IMG/VR virus record: IMGVR_UViG_3300022752_000025
Location: 1-64,000 of that record
DNA from: a virus
Length of the DNA: 64,000 nucleotides
Reading direction: 5' to 3' (one strand)
Shown here: positions 40,400-47,393 of the stretch, piece by piece
Numbering within the stretch: position 1 is the first letter of the stretch
How the letters are laid out: each line of letters begins with the position of its first letter
Made by a program: the position numbers and the translations under genes
The notes under the pieces: generated by a model
Database searches by the model: none
Seen by the model: only the letters and a program-made list of their open reading frames with translations
Told to the model about the DNA's origin: nothing

Positions 40400-40738
40400 T
40401 TAATTCAAGACAAAAATTTCTCTACCAATCACCCCAGCCCATTTTGCTTTATATACTGGTTTTTTAGTATCGGCATAAACAAAAGATTTATACTTGTAAG
40501 GATTATATGTCACAAGCCTCTCTCCGTGAATAGGCCATCCATCGTCTCTATGTCCGCATACAAAAGCGTGAACATTTTTTCTTTTTTCTTTTAAGACCCT
40601 ATCCCTACCAGCTTGGCTTACTCTAAATTCAACATCTTTAAGAAAGAACTCTGAACTATGCTCTAATACTTTTCCTTTTAGCATAATAGAAAGACAATGC
40701 TTATGCAGATTATAATAAACTTTATGTTTTGCTCTCAC
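40400..40738 (-). CDS. Conserved small protein (KRKNVHAFVCG type)
   Basis: 112 residues. 'VSQAGRDRVLKEKRKNVHAFVCGHRDD' appears conserved-type among phages and bacteria, but I know of no role. A beta-rich part with many Tyr/Lys follows. It ends FVLN. Confidence 0.6.
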   Translation of the reverse strand: MRAKHKVYYNLHKHCLSIMLKGKVLEHSSEFFLKDVEFRVSQAGRDRVLKEKRKNVHAFVCGHRDDGWPIHGERLVTYNPYKYKSFVYADTKKPVYKAKWAGVIGREIFVLN

Positions 40739-40779
40739 TAACTTAACTATAAGATAAATTCTATAAATGTCAAGCTTTA

Positions 40780-40855
40780 TAAGCAGTTGATAGTCAATGA
40801 CTTACAGCGGCGAGGTCCCCCCGCGCGCAAGTCCTTGATAGACAACGACTTATAA
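40780..40855. repeat. R element 11
   Basis: Arms 'TTGATAGTCAATGACTTAC' and 'AAGTCCTTGATAGACAACGA' flank AGCGGCGAGGTCCCCCCGCG. Confidence 0.8.
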
Positions 40856-40870
40856 TTAGTCAAATTTAGA

Positions 40871-40900
40871 CAAAAAGATGCGAGGGGTTTTGCCCCTCGC
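40871..40900 (-). terminator. Hairpin terminator
   Basis: 8-bp stem GCGAGGGG/CCCCTCGC (40880-40887, 40893-40900) with an A/T tract on the minus side, ending the DUF932 gene. Confidence 0.8.
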
Positions 40901-40924
40901 ACTTGTTAAGGTTTACGTTTTAGT

Positions 40925-41782
40925 TTAGGCGATCAGTTTCAAGAGGTCTTCGTCACGGGTTTGACCGCTGAAGACTTTGAGCAGATCACGATTCACACGC
41001 TCGCTGTACTCATAACGCTCTTGCGAGACATTGCGAGTCAGGAACTGAGTTGAAGCGTTGTAGAGGTTGTAGAGGTTGCGAGGCTTGTCCTCATCATACT
41101 GAGGATTCAGCCACACCGCCTCGATCCCTTCACGCACCTTGCCAGAGATAATGTCTTTCTCTTCCAGCTTGGTGAGCAGTTTCAGACCGTTCTCATTCGA
41201 GAGATCCTTCAGGGCAAGCCTGTTGAAAATCTCGGCAGACTGGTCAACGTTTGACATAGCCTTGAGAAGCGCATCATTAACGAAATCCAGATTGACAGCA
41301 AGCGTATGCCGCTTAGTCATGCTGAACTCCTTAGTGAGCGAGGTCATGCCATTCTCGCAAACGAGACGAAGGAAGCCAAGGGTGAGAGACACACGGCAAG
41401 AGCGATCATAACTGTTGTTAACAGTCAGACGCAAGCCGAGAATGTCACCTTTCTTACGGTCTCCCACGGGCTTGAGTTTGGTCTCAAACTTGGGGAAATC
41501 ATAAGATGCATAGAAGCGAGCCCCATCACGCACAACGATCTTCTTCGAGTTGAACTCGGAGAGCCTATCATGCTTGACGAGATTGGTTTCCACCATCTCA
41601 ACGAGGTCTGCATTCTTCACCACACCATACTGCTCGGTGCAAACTCCGAGTGTAATGGGTTCGGCGGTGTCACGGCGCACCATGCCGAAGTATCCTGTCC
41701 TCTTGCCGTCAGTTGTGAGGAGTGGCTCTTGGTGTACGTCAAAATCGTATACACTTTGAGCGGGTTTTGTTTTTCTAGCCAT
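40925..41782 (-). CDS. DUF932-family protein
   Basis: 285 residues. 'YFGMVRRDTAEPITLGVCTEQYGVVKNADLVE' and 'CRVSLTLGFLRLVCENGMT' are typical of DUF932 (phage/plasmid-like, TIGR03299), whose role is unknown. It is longer than its neighbours, GC-richer and an autonomous unit with promoter and terminator, suggesting recent acquisition. Confidence 0.8.
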   Translation of the reverse strand: MARKTKPAQSVYDFDVHQEPLLTTDGKRTGYFGMVRRDTAEPITLGVCTEQYGVVKNADLVEMVETNLVKHDRLSEFNSKKIVVRDGARFYASYDFPKFETKLKPVGDRKKGDILGLRLTVNNSYDRSCRVSLTLGFLRLVCENGMTSLTKEFSMTKRHTLAVNLDFVNDALLKAMSNVDQSAEIFNRLALKDLSNENGLKLLTKLEEKDIISGKVREGIEAVWLNPQYDEDKPRNLYNLYNASTQFLTRNVSQERYEYSERVNRDLLKVFSGQTRDEDLLKLIA

Positions 41783-41816
41783 AAGTTAATCATACTATAC
41801 TTTTATAATCTGACAA
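41783..41816 (-). promoter_or_regulatory. 16/6 promoter cassette
   Basis: TTGTCA, 16 nt, TATGAT, 6 nt, ATG at 41782. Confidence 0.75.
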
Positions 41817-41887
41817 GAAAAAAATAAATGTCATAAGATACTAAATATCATAGGTTTAAGACTTTTTGCTAAAATAATTTTATATCT

Positions 41888-41962
41888 GTAAACCCTTGAT
41901 TATCAACGACTTGCGCGCGCGGGGGGCCCGCCGCCCTAACTATATAATAATTAAGTACTTAT
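41888..41962. repeat. R element 12
   Basis: Left arm ends TTATCAACGACTTG, centre CGCGCGCGGGGGGCCCGCCG, degenerate right arm with TTAAGTACTTA, which supplies the stop codon of the zincin gene. Confidence 0.8.
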
Positions 41963-42411
41963 GTCAACTTAAATTTAATATTACTTCTTCTGTACTCTCT
42001 TACTTTTCTCATAGCATATAAACTAGCATCAACTTCACATAATTTAGCTTTAGTTCCCATGTTATATTTTCTTATCTTTTTAATACCATGATAGAACTTA
42101 CCTTTCTTATATTGATAAATATGTCTTAATTCATGAGCAATTAATTCAATTAAACTTTCTTCCCAAGTATATGTATTAACTTCTAAATATCCTCTAAATC
42201 CACCACTCTTATATGGTTTAATATATTTATTATATGCTGGGACTCCTACATGAAGTCTCATACTGCCCCATGCTCTGCCGTGCCAACCTAATTTAGTATT
42301 ACCAATATCTATTTTTCTGATGTCTTTAAGGAACACCCCTTGAGGCATACACCATTTAATAATTTCTTTTAATTTATCAGAACAATATGAGGTTGTATTA
42401 ATGAGCTTCAT
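41959..42411 (-). CDS. Zincin-like (HExRH) metalloprotein
   Basis: 150 residues from the ATG after the promoter; an upstream start would lie within the promoter. The zinc motif is 'LIELIAHELRHIYQYKKGK' (HELRH) with a candidate third ligand in 'CEVDASLYAMRKV'. Small proteins of this type cleave or bind DNA-associated proteins (SprT-like) or act as antirestriction. Ends KLT, overlapping the R12 element. Confidence 0.65.
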   Translation of the reverse strand: MKLINTTSYCSDKLKEIIKWCMPQGVFLKDIRKIDIGNTKLGWHGRAWGSMRLHVGVPAYNKYIKPYKSGGFRGYLEVNTYTWEESLIELIAHELRHIYQYKKGKFYHGIKKIRKYNMGTKAKLCEVDASLYAMRKVREYRRSNIKFKLT

Positions 42412-42446
42412 AAACTCAAATATACAATAAATTAAAATTAAGTCAA
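42412..42446 (-). promoter_or_regulatory. Promoter cassette
   Basis: TTGACT, 16 nt, TATATT, 7 nt, ATG at 42411. The -35 lies in the Leu-Thr codons of the upstream gene. Confidence 0.8.
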
Positions 42447-42638
42447 GGCACAAAGTTCTGCTTCTAGTCTTTTCCTTTCACTAGCTAAATCTTTTAATTT
42501 TTTTGCATTATCTTTAACTTCACCATACCCTTTTTCAACAGAGTCAATAACTTTCTGAATATTATCATTAATAATACTTAACTGATCTTCATTTATCTTT
42601 TTGAGCTTATCTCGAAGCTCTTGATATGAATATGTCAT
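42438..42638 (-). CDS. Small coiled-coil protein
   Basis: 66 residues, Lys/Glu-rich heptads ('LRDKLKKINEDQLSIINDNI'). It ends CALT-stop, where Leu-Thr-stop (TTGACTTAA) is the -35 of the next gene. Its start shares 'YQELRDKLKKINEDQL' with the 66-residue gene at 42910. Confidence 0.6.
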   Translation of the reverse strand: MTYSYQELRDKLKKINEDQLSIINDNIQKVIDSVEKGYGEVKDNAKKLKDLASERKRLEAELCALT

Positions 42639-42672
42639 AGGTTTATGATATATTAAATTAATTAGATGTCAA
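42639..42672 (-). promoter_or_regulatory. 16/6 promoter cassette
   Basis: TTGACA, 16 nt, TATCAT, 6 nt, ATG at 42638. Confidence 0.8.
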
Positions 42673-42884
42673 GCGCAGGCTTTATTGACTAGATACATAG
42701 CAAATGCTTCTTCTAAAATCTCGCCCTGCTCGCCAAGTATTCTGTTGTGATTCTTATCAAAGATATTAGTTTTGATATTAAAACCAGCATTATTTAGCGA
42801 AAGCTCACAATAGTAATCTTCGCCATTATGGTTCCAAGGTACTGTTCTATACGATACAGGAGTGTACATTTGTTTTTTGGTCAT
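42669..42884 (-). CDS. Small phage protein
   Basis: 71 residues with a beta part ('RTVPWNHNGEDYYCELSLNN') and a C-terminal helix. Its TGA is inside the next gene's TTGACA. Confidence 0.6.
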   Translation of the reverse strand: MTKKQMYTPVSYRTVPWNHNGEDYYCELSLNNAGFNIKTNIFDKNHNRILGEQGEILEEAFAMYLVNKACA

Positions 42885-42918
42885 AAGATAATAATATATT
42901 AAATTAATTTTATGTCAA
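42885..42918 (-). promoter_or_regulatory. 16/6 promoter cassette
   Basis: TTGACA, 16 nt, TATTAT, 6 nt, ATG at 42884. Confidence 0.8.
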
Positions 42919-43110
42919 ACCAAAAGGCACAGAATTAGTTTGTCTTACAATAACAGGATGTCCTTCATCTAATATATCTATCCTATAATCAGTAAGATAC
43001 ATTGTAGCTTTATAGAACTCACTATCTATTTGAACAGTTATATCACTATTTAGTTGAGCTTCATTTAGCTTTTGGAGTTTATTTAATAAATCTCTGTATG
43101 TAATTGTCAT
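42910..43110 (-). CDS. Small phage protein
   Basis: 66 residues; the N-terminal 'TYRDLLNKLQKLNEAQLNSD' is paralogous to the gene at 42438. Ends FGLT-stop, again with TTGACATAA serving as the downstream -35. Confidence 0.6.
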   Translation of the reverse strand: MTITYRDLLNKLQKLNEAQLNSDITVQIDSEFYKATMYLTDYRIDILDEGHPVIVRQTNSVPFGLT

Positions 43111-43144
43111 GTATTTAATATAATCTAAATTATTATTTAGTCAA
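43111..43144 (-). promoter_or_regulatory. 16/6 promoter cassette
   Basis: TTGACT, 16 nt, TATATT, 6 nt, ATG at 43110. Confidence 0.8.
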
Positions 43145-43684
43145 TTAATAAAGATCTATTGGTGGTCCTACTAAATCTAGTATTACTGTAACATTTTCTC
43201 GTCCAAACATAGTTAATCCGCTCCCAGCAATCCAAGAATCATCTCCCACTCTAGCATGAATCGTCAAGAGTAAATTATTATCATAATATTGAAAGGTGGC
43301 CGTCTCGAAAATGGTCTTAGGACCATAACAATAAACCGTTTGAATTGGAGTGCTTGCGAATGTATAACCGTAAATATTAGTAATATTAGAAGGTATTATT
43401 ATATTAGTAAGATTAGCACATCCAATAAATGCGCTGGTGCCAATACTGCTTGCGCTATTTCCTATTAAAACTTTATCAATTGAGGTAAAAATTTGAAAAT
43501 AGGCTGGTATATTTCCCTCTAATGTTTGAATTAAATTCGAGTCTTGAAAAGTAGAGGTATAAGATGTGGTTGGAATATATTGGTATGGTGATTGTGATGC
43601 TCCGCCAATTATTTTTTTCTTTGGGACGTATATATTAACACCCCTTTTAAAAGATCCTAATTGTTTTGTTCCCTTCACTATCAT
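43145..43684 (-). CDS. BspA-like leucine-rich repeat (LRR_5) protein
   Basis: 179 residues. 'SASSIGTSAFIGCANLTNIIIP' and 'SNITNIYGYTFASTPIQTVY' are LRR_5 (BspA) units, which bind surfaces or proteins. It is the only gene between 30 and 52 kb with a GTGTAAT late motif right before its ATG, so it is probably a late virion adhesin placed among early genes. Confidence 0.7.
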   Translation of the reverse strand: MIVKGTKQLGSFKRGVNIYVPKKKIIGGASQSPYQYIPTTSYTSTFQDSNLIQTLEGNIPAYFQIFTSIDKVLIGNSASSIGTSAFIGCANLTNIIIPSNITNIYGYTFASTPIQTVYCYGPKTIFETATFQYYDNNLLLTIHARVGDDSWIAGSGLTMFGRENVTVILDLVGPPIDLY

Positions 43685-43691
43685 AAAAAAG

Positions 43692-43698
43692 ATTACAC
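43692..43698 (-). promoter_or_regulatory. Late-type GTGTAAT motif (LRR gene)
   Basis: GTGTAAT ends 7 nt upstream of the ATG at 43684, immediately after the stop codon of the 40-residue gene. Confidence 0.5.
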
Positions 43699-43716
43699 TT
43701 TATATAATATAAATTC

Positions 43717-43839
43717 TTATTTAGTCAATTTCTTTTTCTTAGAAGGTTTATTCCACGTAGGTTTGCTCCATATACTATGAATCATTTTAAGGTATCGCCT
43801 TCTTTCTGCCCAAGTCATTTCATAGTTTTGGAATATCAT
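43717..43839 (-). CDS. Small basic protein
   Basis: 40 residues ('YEMTWAERRRYLKMIHSIW'), ending with a Lys run and Leu-Thr-Lys-stop. The embedded TTGACT could be a -35 for the LRR gene. Confidence 0.55.
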   Translation of the reverse strand: MIFQNYEMTWAERRRYLKMIHSIWSKPTWNKPSKKKKLTK

Positions 43840-43842
43840 ATA

Positions 43843-44043
43843 TTATTTAATTCTAGTATAAGTAGCTTTTATTTTATTAAGCCACGCTTTGCACTCTTTT
43901 AATTTAGGAAAATATAATTCTTCTGCTGGTTGGCATCCATCATATTTAGCCATATATACTGGCTTATCAACATATTCTTCCTCATAACCACCGCCAAATA
44001 AATAAGGATTTTTATTTATTACTTTTTGAATGGTATAGTGCAT
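43843..44043 (-). CDS. Small phage protein
   Basis: 66 residues, Tyr-rich with two segments like 'KPVYMAKYDGCQPAEELYF'. Starts directly after the upstream TAG. Confidence 0.6.
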   Translation of the reverse strand: MHYTIQKVINKNPYLFGGGYEEEYVDKPVYMAKYDGCQPAEELYFPKLKECKAWLNKIKATYTRIK

Positions 44044-44250
44044 CTATTTAGAATATATTAAATTGTTAATATTTTCAATGATATTCTTATCTCGAACAAT
44101 ATTTCCTTCTGAGTCTCTTACAGATAATTTTACTCCTGCAAAAGCTACCCAAGTTCCTTTACATGGTTTAACAACACTATATATGTTATTATTATCTTCT
44201 ATCGTATAAGAAGAATAATCTGTATTATCTTGTTGATTAAGTATTTTCAT
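44044..44250 (-). CDS. Small phage protein
   Basis: 68 residues, a beta-rich domain ('SVVKPCKGTWVAFAGVKLSVRDSEGNIVRD'). No clear promoter of its own; an sRNA terminator lies 12 nt upstream. Confidence 0.55.
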   Translation of the reverse strand: MKILNQQDNTDYSSYTIEDNNNIYSVVKPCKGTWVAFAGVKLSVRDSEGNIVRDKNIIENINNLIYSK

Positions 44251-44261
44251 TTAGTCAATAT

Positions 44262-44331
44262 AAAAAACAAGGGCTAGGGTTTTAATCCTAGCCCAAGGCC
44301 GTGTTCCCCGAAGGTACTAGCGGGCGGTGTA
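44262..44331 (-). ncRNA. Candidate 70-nt sRNA with 16S-like segment
   Basis: TTGACA, 17 nt and TAACAT (44336-44364) predict a start near 44330. The RNA begins ACACCGCCCGCTAGTACC, then a CCTTCGGGG stretch, and ends in a perfect 8-bp terminator stem GGGCTAGG/CCTAGCCC with a U-tract (44262-44294). The genomic run TGTACACCGCCCG resembles the universal 16S decoding-region TGTACACACCGCCCG with two bases missing. Confidence 0.55.
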
Positions 44332-44366
44332 CATTATGTTACACTTTTTGTAATGTAATGTCAAGT

Positions 44367-44444
44367 TTAATAATGATTAAGATAAATATAAATAGCGGTG
44401 AATATTACAATAATAAAAGAAACTATTGTGTCTCCTGTGATCAT
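44367..44444 (-). CDS. Single-TM micropeptide
   Basis: 25 residues, one membrane helix ('TIVSFIIVIFTAIYIYL'). ATGA overlap with the previous gene. Confidence 0.45.
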   Translation of the reverse strand: MITGDTIVSFIIVIFTAIYIYLNHY

Positions 44445-44521
44445 ACAAATGGCAATATTAATCCTGCGATAACAAAGCCAAAAGCAATCAACATAAGAAC
44501 ATCAGCAATAATTTTAGTCAT
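44441..44521 (-). CDS. Single-TM micropeptide
   Basis: 26 residues, one membrane helix ('VLMLIAFGFVIAGLILPF'). Its stop overlaps the next start. Confidence 0.45.
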   Translation of the reverse strand: MTKIIADVLMLIAFGFVIAGLILPFV

Positions 44522-44693
44522 TTATCTTTTCTTCCATAGTCAAACTTACTTTCCATATAGATATATCATCATCACTAAAAGGAGATAATTGTTTTCTCAT
44601 GGGTTCAGCTTCATCTATACTGGAATATATTCTATGACAAGATAACCTATTATTGTTATCAAACAACGCATAACCATATTTTGTTTTACTCAT
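44514..44693 (-). CDS. Small phage protein
   Basis: 59 residues, soluble ('DNNNRLSCHRIYSSIDEAEPM'). Overlaps both neighbours in the operon. Confidence 0.55.
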   Translation of the reverse strand: MSKTKYGYALFDNNNRLSCHRIYSSIDEAEPMRKQLSPFSDDDISIWKVSLTMEEKIND

Positions 44694-44841
44694 TAATCCA
44701 CTCCAATAGATGATCTAATTCATGAATAGTAGTTTGTAATTCATGCACAGCATCTTGGTTGTTATCATGCTCAATCATGAGTGCTTTATATTCTGCAATC
44801 CTATTATTGATTTCTTGGACTATTTGATTACTCGTTTTCAT
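44686..44841 (-). CDS. Small helical protein
   Basis: 51 residues, acidic helix (NRIAEYKALMIEHDNNQDAV). A longer in-frame extension is the shadow of the 77-residue gene, so the start at 44841 is preferred. Confidence 0.55.
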   Translation of the reverse strand: MKTSNQIVQEINNRIAEYKALMIEHDNNQDAVHELQTTIHELDHLLEWINE

Positions 44842-45061
44842 CTTCGTCCTCCTCGCACTCGACATCAATAGCTTCGAAGGTATAATCAACCTCGTCCCAA
44901 TCAAGGGCAAAGCCATTTGCGTCTGTGCAATTCTCGGCAAGCTCCATAGCCTTGTCAATCGCTTCAGCATCATTGATGGCTTCCACCTCGATGTCTACTT
45001 CTGCGATCTGGTTGCGTTGCATACGAATCGTGAATTTCTTTGTATTTTCGGTGTTGTTCAT
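44828..45061 (-). CDS. Acidic small protein
   Basis: 77 residues, strongly acidic ('DVECEEDEDENE' tail), pI-lowering like DNA mimics. GC-richer than its neighbours. It has its own 16/6 promoter. Confidence 0.65.
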   Translation of the reverse strand: MNNTENTKKFTIRMQRNQIAEVDIEVEAINDAEAIDKAMELAENCTDANGFALDWDEVDYTFEAIDVECEEDEDENE

Positions 45062-45095
45062 ATATCTACTATAATGTATTTTTTAATATAGTCAA
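45062..45095 (-). promoter_or_regulatory. 16/6 promoter cassette
   Basis: TTGACT, 16 nt, TATAGT, 6 nt, ATG at 45061. Confidence 0.75.
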
Positions 45096-45358
45096 ATACT
45101 ATTTTTGATTAATTCTACTTTCCAGTTTTTAGTAATCCAGCTAGTAATCATATCAGTATAATAAGTAGTAGTAATCTGCCACAAGTCTCTTTCGATCCTA
45201 ATCCTATCAAAGCTATAATAGATATATTGATTAACCAATTTGCCTGTGCCATAATTGCTATCAAGCACATCTATTTTAATATTAGTTAAGGTTTTTGGAA
45301 TAGAGACACGGATCTTTCCTCCAACAGCATATTCGCCAATCTTGAATGTTTTAGTCAT
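45092..45358 (-). CDS. Small beta-rich protein
   Basis: 88 residues ('KIGEYAVGGKIRVSIPKTLTNIKID'). Predicted leaderless. Its final codons lie within the next promoter. Function is unknown. Confidence 0.6.
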   Translation of the reverse strand: MTKTFKIGEYAVGGKIRVSIPKTLTNIKIDVLDSNYGTGKLVNQYIYYSFDRIRIERDLWQITTTYYTDMITSWITKNWKVELIKNSI

Positions 45359-45392
45359 ATAATTAATATATGCTAAATTTATATTTTGTCAA
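45359..45392 (-). promoter_or_regulatory. 16/6 promoter cassette
   Basis: TTGACA, 16 nt, TATATT, 6 nt, ATG at 45358. It begins just after tRNA-Asp. Confidence 0.8.
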
Positions 45393-45395
45393 GCT

Positions 45396-45469
45396 CGGAA
45401 CCGAAGGGACTTGAACCCTCACTCCCCGCCGTGACAGGGCGGTGCTTTAACCAGTTAAGCTACGATTCC
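45396..45469 (-). tRNA. tRNA-Asp (GTC)
   Basis: 74 nt. Acceptor GGAATCG/CGGTTCC (one G-U), anticodon loop CTGTCAC, G73 as expected for Asp. The T-loop is canonical. Confidence 0.9.
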
Positions 45470-45696
45470 TCAATCTTCGATGCTTTGAAGCTTTCACACT
45501 CGAATCCTATGATATCTTTTATTGCTTGACCGCCTCTGCAATTAAGATTACCAAAACCAATGCTTGCTTTATATTTATTTAAGTCTACTATAATACTATT
45601 TGGAAGAATACCATTGATTATTCCATTTGGTTGTTTGTAAACTATGTCGTATAACTTATATTTCAAAATAAAAAAATATGGTTTCGGCGACACCAA
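45460..45696 (-). CDS. Hypothetical ORF overlapping tRNA-Asp
   Basis: 78 residues only from a TTG start; no ATG exists and the frame is open further upstream into the ncRNA. It overlaps the tRNA 5' end by 10 nt. It may be a real leftover gene or chance. Confidence 0.3.
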   Translation of the reverse strand: MVSPKPYFFILKYKLYDIVYKQPNGIINGILPNSIIVDLNKYKASIGFGNLNCRGGQAIKDIIGFECESFKASKIEES

Positions 45697-46044
45697 AAAA
45701 CGCTCACAGGATATATGGTTGTTACAGGGTTCCGCTTTGCAACAACATCCAATCTGTGATCTACTGCGGAAAACTTTCCACTAGGATCTCAGCGTCCTAA
45801 CACGCATCAGGCCCGAAAGGATAGACCTGCCATAGTGATTCGGTTAGTTCAACCATTTTCTCTTGAGGGACAATCCACGGCTCGCCAATTACGAGGCGAT
45901 GTTAATCCTTGGTTTGGGTTGGATAACCCTTTAATTAACCCCCATTGATATCAAAGAATTGCAGGGAACGAAAGACCATTAGGTGATCAACTCCTAACAT
46001 ATCTTCCAATACATCCTCTCGCAACCGAGAGTTTGCCCTGCATC
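45697..46044 (-). ncRNA. Candidate independent structured ncRNA (~350 nt)
   Basis: The gap is ORF-free and GC-richer than its surroundings. A TTGACA, 16-nt, TTAATA promoter puts +1 at about 46044. A 5' domain is closed by TGCAGGG/CCCTGCA with a CTCTCG/CGAGAG hairpin inside. A 3' domain has CACAG/CTGTG, GGAT/ATCC and GTTGTT/AACAAC stems. GTGGAAA/TTTCCGC pairs through a G-U that only works on the minus strand. Not tmRNA or RNase P by visible motifs. Confidence 0.65.
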
Positions 46045-46078
46045 TTTATATATTAATTGTTTTTTGGTTTTTTGTCAA
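46045..46078 (-). promoter_or_regulatory. 16/6 promoter of the ~350-nt ncRNA
   Basis: TTGACA (46073-46078), 16 nt, TTAATA, 6 nt, then +1 near 46044. A 17/6 reading with TAATAT is also possible. It overlaps the end of the 44-residue gene. Confidence 0.6.
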
Positions 46079-46187
46079 TAGTATTTTCTATCACTTCAGA
46101 AATTCCTTCAAAAATATTACTAAAAAAACAGAAAATATTATTGCAATCACCATAGTTTAAGTTCTCCTCGAATTGTTTTTTGCTCAT
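46053..46187 (-). CDS. Small protein
   Basis: 44 residues with Cys/Phe in the centre ('YGDCNNIFCFFSNIFEG'). TATAAT precedes the ATG at a leaderless spacing. Its 3' half carries the ncRNA promoter. Confidence 0.5.
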   Translation of the reverse strand: MSKKQFEENLNYGDCNNIFCFFSNIFEGISEVIENTIDKKPKNN

Positions 46188-46237
46188 ACAACCTATTATA
46201 CATCAAATACAATATTTTGTAGAACTATTTTTTTATT

Positions 46238-46309
46238 CTGCCTAAATAGGACTCGAACCTATAACCATACCGTTAACAGCGGTACGCTCTACCATTGAGC
46301 TATTAGGCA
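46238..46309 (-). tRNA. tRNA-Asn (GTT)
   Basis: 72 nt. Acceptor TGCCTAA/TTAGGCA is perfect. Anticodon loop CTGTTAA, G73. T-loop TTCGAGT is canonical. Confidence 0.93.
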
Positions 46310-46398
46310 AAAATTGCGAAGGTTTACGATACCCCCAAACGATTCGCTTATTACGGAAGCGACCACCGATGACCTCACCATCACCTCACACAACAAAT

Positions 46399-46530
46399 TT
46401 ACTTTTTCTTATTTTTAAAATAGTCTGAATGAAAATATCTAATTTGTTTATCAGTGAATTTCTTTTCAGCGTATACATAGAATGTATTGCCAATTAGAAT
46501 AACAATAAATAATTTAATTAACTTGGACAT
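46399..46530 (-). CDS. Small secreted/periplasmic protein
   Basis: 43 residues: basic start, hydrophobic segment 'LIKLFIVILIGNTFYVYA' with a likely signal-peptidase site after YA, and a Lys-rich tail. Upstream of it lies the DUF6915-like gene; a ~90-nt GC-richer spacer follows. Confidence 0.5.
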   Translation of the reverse strand: MSKLIKLFIVILIGNTFYVYAEKKFTDKQIRYFHSDYFKNKKK

Positions 46531-46539
46531 ATATATACT

Positions 46540-46893
46540 TTAGGCCAATTCTAGTTCGCTGTCAAGTTTCTTGGTTTTGCCCATCCAACTTTCGGGCATA
46601 ATATTCTTAAACCAATCTTGCATCGAAGGAATACGACCCAAATCTTCTAGCACATGCTGTTCGCCAATCCAACGAGTAGGAATCTTTTTGCCGTTGGTAG
46701 ATAATTTGATCGTGTGACCAAATATCCTCTCACACATAAAGATGCCCTCGGCGTGATGACGCAACGCACGATGGCGGAAGTCTGCCATCATCATCTTGCT
46801 CTCATCAAACCAATCGTGAATCTTCTGATAATCAGATGGGACTCCTCCCCATTTTTTAACAGAGGATAATGAGTGATGGTAAGGATTAGCCAT
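46540..46893 (-). CDS. DUF6915-like protein
   Basis: 117 residues. 'HSLSSVKKWGGVPSDYQKIHDWFDESKMMMADFRHRALRHHAEGIF' and 'EQHVLEDLGRIPSMQDW' match the DUF6915 pattern of plasmids and phages. His-rich, so possibly metal-binding or nucleic-acid-related. It overlaps the upstream DUF6878-like gene by 1 nt; the two families may work together. Confidence 0.7.
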   Translation of the reverse strand: MANPYHHSLSSVKKWGGVPSDYQKIHDWFDESKMMMADFRHRALRHHAEGIFMCERIFGHTIKLSTNGKKIPTRWIGEQHVLEDLGRIPSMQDWFKNIMPESWMGKTKKLDSELELA

Positions 46894-47393
46894 TAGAATA
46901 TCTCCTCGGTAGTATTCACGCTTTCGATACGCTCATTAAACTCAAGACTAATCTTGCGATTAAGAACATCAAAGCTGAATGTGCCATAAGAACCTTCGTT
47001 GATCTCCCATCCCATATGCTTTGAAGCTAACTTATCATAGCATACCTCGTGAACAAGCTCCTCAACGCAACCTTCTCGAATTGGCAATTCCTCCATTTTC
47101 TTGGTCTTATCATTCCAATGATACCCTGCTTCTAGCCTAGACCCTGGAACTTTGCCGACTGGAGTAGCCACATCTTTGCCCCTATGGTCAAGATATTCTA
47201 CGCCGTTGATCTGTCCACTATCGCCACAACCATCAAATGTTGCATTGATAGTCGCAATTCTTGATTCTTGCAAGAAATCAAATAATGCTTTGGCGTTGTG
47301 TTGAACTGCTTGCTGTTTAGTTAGACGCTCTTGGGCTATCTGTTGATAGATGTCGTTCATCTTCGGCATTTTAACTTTTTTGGATTTGCTCAT
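46893..47393 (-). CDS. DUF6878-like protein
   Basis: 166 residues from the ATG at 47393, 6 nt after the -10; the longer frame would include the promoter. 'ATFDGCGDSGQIN' and 'GWEINEGSYGTFSFDVLNRKISLEFNER' match DUF6878. Function is unknown. It is often next to DUF6915-like proteins in plasmids. Confidence 0.7.
   Translation of the reverse strand: MSKSKKVKMPKMNDIYQQIAQERLTKQQAVQHNAKALFDFLQESRIATINATFDGCGDSGQINGVEYLDHRGKDVATPVGKVPGSRLEAGYHWNDKTKKMEELPIREGCVEELVHEVCYDKLASKHMGWEINEGSYGTFSFDVLNRKISLEFNERIESVNTTEEIF

Noticed and set aside
45697-46044. tmRNA or RNase P RNA identity for the ~350-nt RNA
   Set aside because: The tmRNA T-arm/CCA and tag frame, and the RNase P P4 signature, could not be found by eye.
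46310-46398. Short frame 'GEVIGGRFRNKRIVWGYRKP' upstream of tRNA-Asn
   Set aside because: It reads into the tRNA and lacks a start codon after an upstream stop; left as unassigned spacer.
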